Positions 4,763 through 6,140 of a stretch of 6,140 nt of DNA are shown here, piece after piece; the stretch's first letter is position 1; each line of letters starts with the position of its first letter. Below the pieces are notes generated by a model, which saw only the letters and a list, made by a program, of their open reading frames with translations, had not been told where the DNA came from and did no database searches. The stretch comes from a bacterium (GTDB lineage Bacteria > UBA9089 > UBA9088 > JAGUXG01): the NCBI GenBank assembly GCA_020061965.1, contig JAGUXG010000075.1, forward strand, positions 1 through 6,140. Reading direction: 5' to 3'. Position numbers and translations under genes: made by a program.

Positions 4763-5959
4763 TTAACTTTTCACTCTCTTAAGTATCTTTGCCACAGCCT
4801 CAACATCCTTGTCCCCTCTGCCAGAAAGGTTAACAACAATAATCTTATCCCGAGAAATCTTTTGAGCTAATTTTACTGCATAAGCTATGGCATGAGCACT
4901 TTCTAAAGCTGAAATGATTCCCTCTGTCTCTGCTAAGAGTTGAAAGGCTTTTAATGCCTCTTTATCTAAAATGGTCACATATTCAGCCCTTTTCATATCC
5001 TTATAAAAGCTATGTTCAGGACCTACCCCTGGATAATCAAGGCCTGCAGAGATTGAATGAGTTTCGGTTATCTGGCCGTCTTTATCCTGAAGAATATAGG
5101 AAAGAGAACCATGAAGGATACCCTTTTCTCCAGCAACAAGGGAGGCAGCGTGTTTTCCTGTGCTTATTCCTTCCCCTCCTGCCTCTACACCTATGAACTG
5201 GACATTGAGTTCATTATAAAATGGATAGAATAGCCCCATAGCATTGCTTCCACCTCCAACACAGGCAATCAGGTAATCTGGAAGCCTTCCTTCTGCCTTG
5301 CGCATTTGCATCTTTGCCTCTTTGCCGATAACAGACTGAAAGTCTCTAACCATCATTGGATATGGATGTGGACCGACAACAGATCCGATGACATAATGGG
5401 TATTTTCCACATTAGTAACCCAGTCCCTCAAAGCCTCATTGATGGCATCCTTTAAGGTCTTGCTCCCAGATTCCACAGGAATGACTTTGGCGCCAAGCAA
5501 CTCCATCCTGAAGACATTCAGCCTTTGCCTCTCTATATCTTCTGTGCCCATATAGACATCGCAGGAAAGACCCATCATAGCTGAAGCTGTAGCTGCGGCT
5601 ACTCCATGCTGACCTGCGCCTGTTTCAGCAATCACCCGTGGCTTACCCATCTTCTTTGCTAAAAGTACCTGGCCAAGGGTATTGTTTATCTTATGGGCAC
5701 CTGTATGACAGAGGTCTTCCCTTTTTAAGTATATCTTTGCCCCTTCAAGTCTTTTGGTCAGCCTTTCTGCATAGTATAAAGGCGTTGGTCTTCCTGCATA
5801 AGATGAAAGCAGAGATTTTAGCTCTGTTTGAAAACCCCTATCCTTCTTTTGAAAAAGATAGCTTCTCTCAAGCTCGCTTAAGGCAGCCATCAGAGTCTCA
5901 GGGACAAACTTCCCCCCAAACCTATCAAAATGTCCAGTCTTATCAGGAATTTTTTGCAT
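4763..5959 (-). CDS. trpB: Tryptophan synthase beta subunit (TrpB)
   Basis: TrpB is the PLP enzyme that condenses indole with serine to make tryptophan, normally in an alpha2-beta2 complex with TrpA. From the ATG at 5959 the protein is 398 residues, the usual size of the standard TrpB1 form. HTGAHKINN (85-93) carries the Schiff-base Lys90. AETGAGQHG (111-119) contains the catalytic Glu112. GGGSNA (235-240) is the PLP-phosphate loop. LESAHA (352-357) and NLSGRGDKD (377-385) complete the active site, with Ser379 contacting the PLP ring nitrogen. I choose 5959 because family similarity starts at MQKIPDKTGHFDRFGGKFVP. In-frame ATGs at 5980 and 6004 would add 7 or 15 residues, but 6004 lies upstream of the predicted transcription start. 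trpA is not downstream; a neuA-like gene follows by 4 nt instead. Confidence 0.95.
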   Translation of the reverse strand: MQKIPDKTGHFDRFGGKFVPETLMAALSELERSYLFQKKDRGFQTELKSLLSSYAGRPTPLYYAERLTKRLEGAKIYLKREDLCHTGAHKINNTLGQVLLAKKMGKPRVIAETGAGQHGVAAATASAMMGLSCDVYMGTEDIERQRLNVFRMELLGAKVIPVESGSKTLKDAINEALRDWVTNVENTHYVIGSVVGPHPYPMMVRDFQSVIGKEAKMQMRKAEGRLPDYLIACVGGGSNAMGLFYPFYNELNVQFIGVEAGGEGISTGKHAASLVAGEKGILHGSLSYILQDKDGQITETHSISAGLDYPGVGPEHSFYKDMKRAEYVTILDKEALKAFQLLAETEGIISALESAHAIAYAVKLAQKISRDKIIVVNLSGRGDKDVEAVAKILKRVKS

Positions 5960-6004
5960 TTTTATCTTCTCGTCTGGCATTATCTTAATCTCACTAATCT
6001 TCAT

Positions 6005-6032
6005 TTTATACCCAAACAAACTGAATTTGCAA
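6005..6032 (-). promoter_or_regulatory. Probable promoter of the trpB unit
   Basis: On the - strand, TTGCAA (6032-6027, the same -35 hexamer as folE), a 16-bp spacer and TATAAA (6010-6005) precede trpB. The -10 directly abuts the ATG at 6004, so transcription should start near 5998. That argues for a start at 5980 or 5959. No trp-type leader peptide with tandem Trp codons or attenuator is visible downstream of it. Confidence 0.5.
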
Positions 6033-6055
6033 TAAATAATGTTTGTAACAGTTCA

Positions 6056-6080
6056 CCTCCCCCTCAGATTAGAGAGGAGG
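6056..6080. other. Hairpin upstream of the trpB promoter
   Basis: CCTCC (6056-6060) pairs with GGAGG (6076-6080), and CTC (6063-6065) pairs with GAG (6072-6074), around a 6-nt AGATTA loop with a small internal bulge. A second small inverted repeat, TTACC/GGTAA with a 5-nt loop, follows at 6086-6100. Neither has a T tract in either direction, so terminator function is doubtful. The hairpin might be an operator, or part of the end of an upstream gene lying beyond the edge. I cannot decide which. Confidence 0.35.
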
Positions 6081-6140
6081 CAGGATTACCACAGCGGTAA
6101 GAAGTGATAGCCTTTACAAGAAACTCAAATGGATTTCGTC

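Noticed and set aside
6011..6055. Possible 16-codon leader peptide from a GTG at about 6055, before trpB
   Set aside because: It has only one Trp codon, no usable spacing from a Shine-Dalgarno sequence, and overlaps the -35 and -10 boxes, so it would not be transcribed from the proposed promoter.
6064..6140. - strand frame open to the right edge, ending at a TGA at 6066-6064 (24 codons)
   Set aside because: It could be the end of an upstream gene, but the peptide (ending NPASSLI) matches nothing I recognise and the + strand is also open here. There is too little sequence to call.
6085..6140. + strand frame after AGGAGG (6075-6080) running off the right edge
   Set aside because: The Shine-Dalgarno sequence is good, but the codon at the right distance is ATT and no ATG, GTG or TTG is suitably placed. 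The AGGAGG is also part of a hairpin.

Overview
The window reads as a chromosomal housekeeping segment from an uncultivated diderm bacterium of moderate to low GC content. Three observations support this: a secreted, beta-strand-rich, outer-membrane-like protein; a CMP-nonulosonate activating enzyme of the kind used to make surface sugars; and sharp bacterial sigma-70-type promoters (TTGACA/TATAAT-like boxes). The gene mix and the degenerate CTTGAATC-type intergenic repeats remind me of genomes assembled from metagenomes of candidate phyla, but I cannot assign a phylum from the sequence alone. I see no phage, transposon, CRISPR, tRNA or rRNA.

Layout, left to right. Positions 1-216 are non-coding and hold three blocks of a degenerate 8-bp repeat, two on the + strand and one inverted. 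Next come acpS (holo-ACP synthase, +) and folE (GTP cyclohydrolase I, -), which converge. folE and a DUF362/2x[4Fe-4S] protein (+) diverge from an 80-bp gap filled by two back-to-back promoters. Behind the DUF362 gene lies a tight three-gene + strand unit with its own promoter: a small PUR-alpha-like (DUF3276-type) protein, a small ferredoxin-fold protein resembling the Lrp/AsnC ligand-binding domain, and the secreted beta-rich protein. That unit converges, with only 3 bp between stop codons, on a - strand unit of trpB (tryptophan synthase beta), a neuA-like CMP-sugar synthetase and a two-CBS-domain protein. The right edge holds the trpB promoter and a hairpin.

The main cross-cutting observation concerns how genes start. 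acpS, folE and the DUF362 gene have no Shine-Dalgarno sequence. Each has a -10 box ending only 7-10 nt before its ATG, so the transcripts should be leaderless or nearly so. Most genes placed inside transcription units (the small ferredoxin-fold gene, the beta-rich protein, the CBS protein) instead have good Shine-Dalgarno sequences. The PUR-alpha-like gene is intermediate: its predicted transcription start falls inside its Shine-Dalgarno sequence.

Apart from this start architecture and the octamer repeats, the enzymes are ordinary. I found no convincing new defence, mobile or biosynthetic system.
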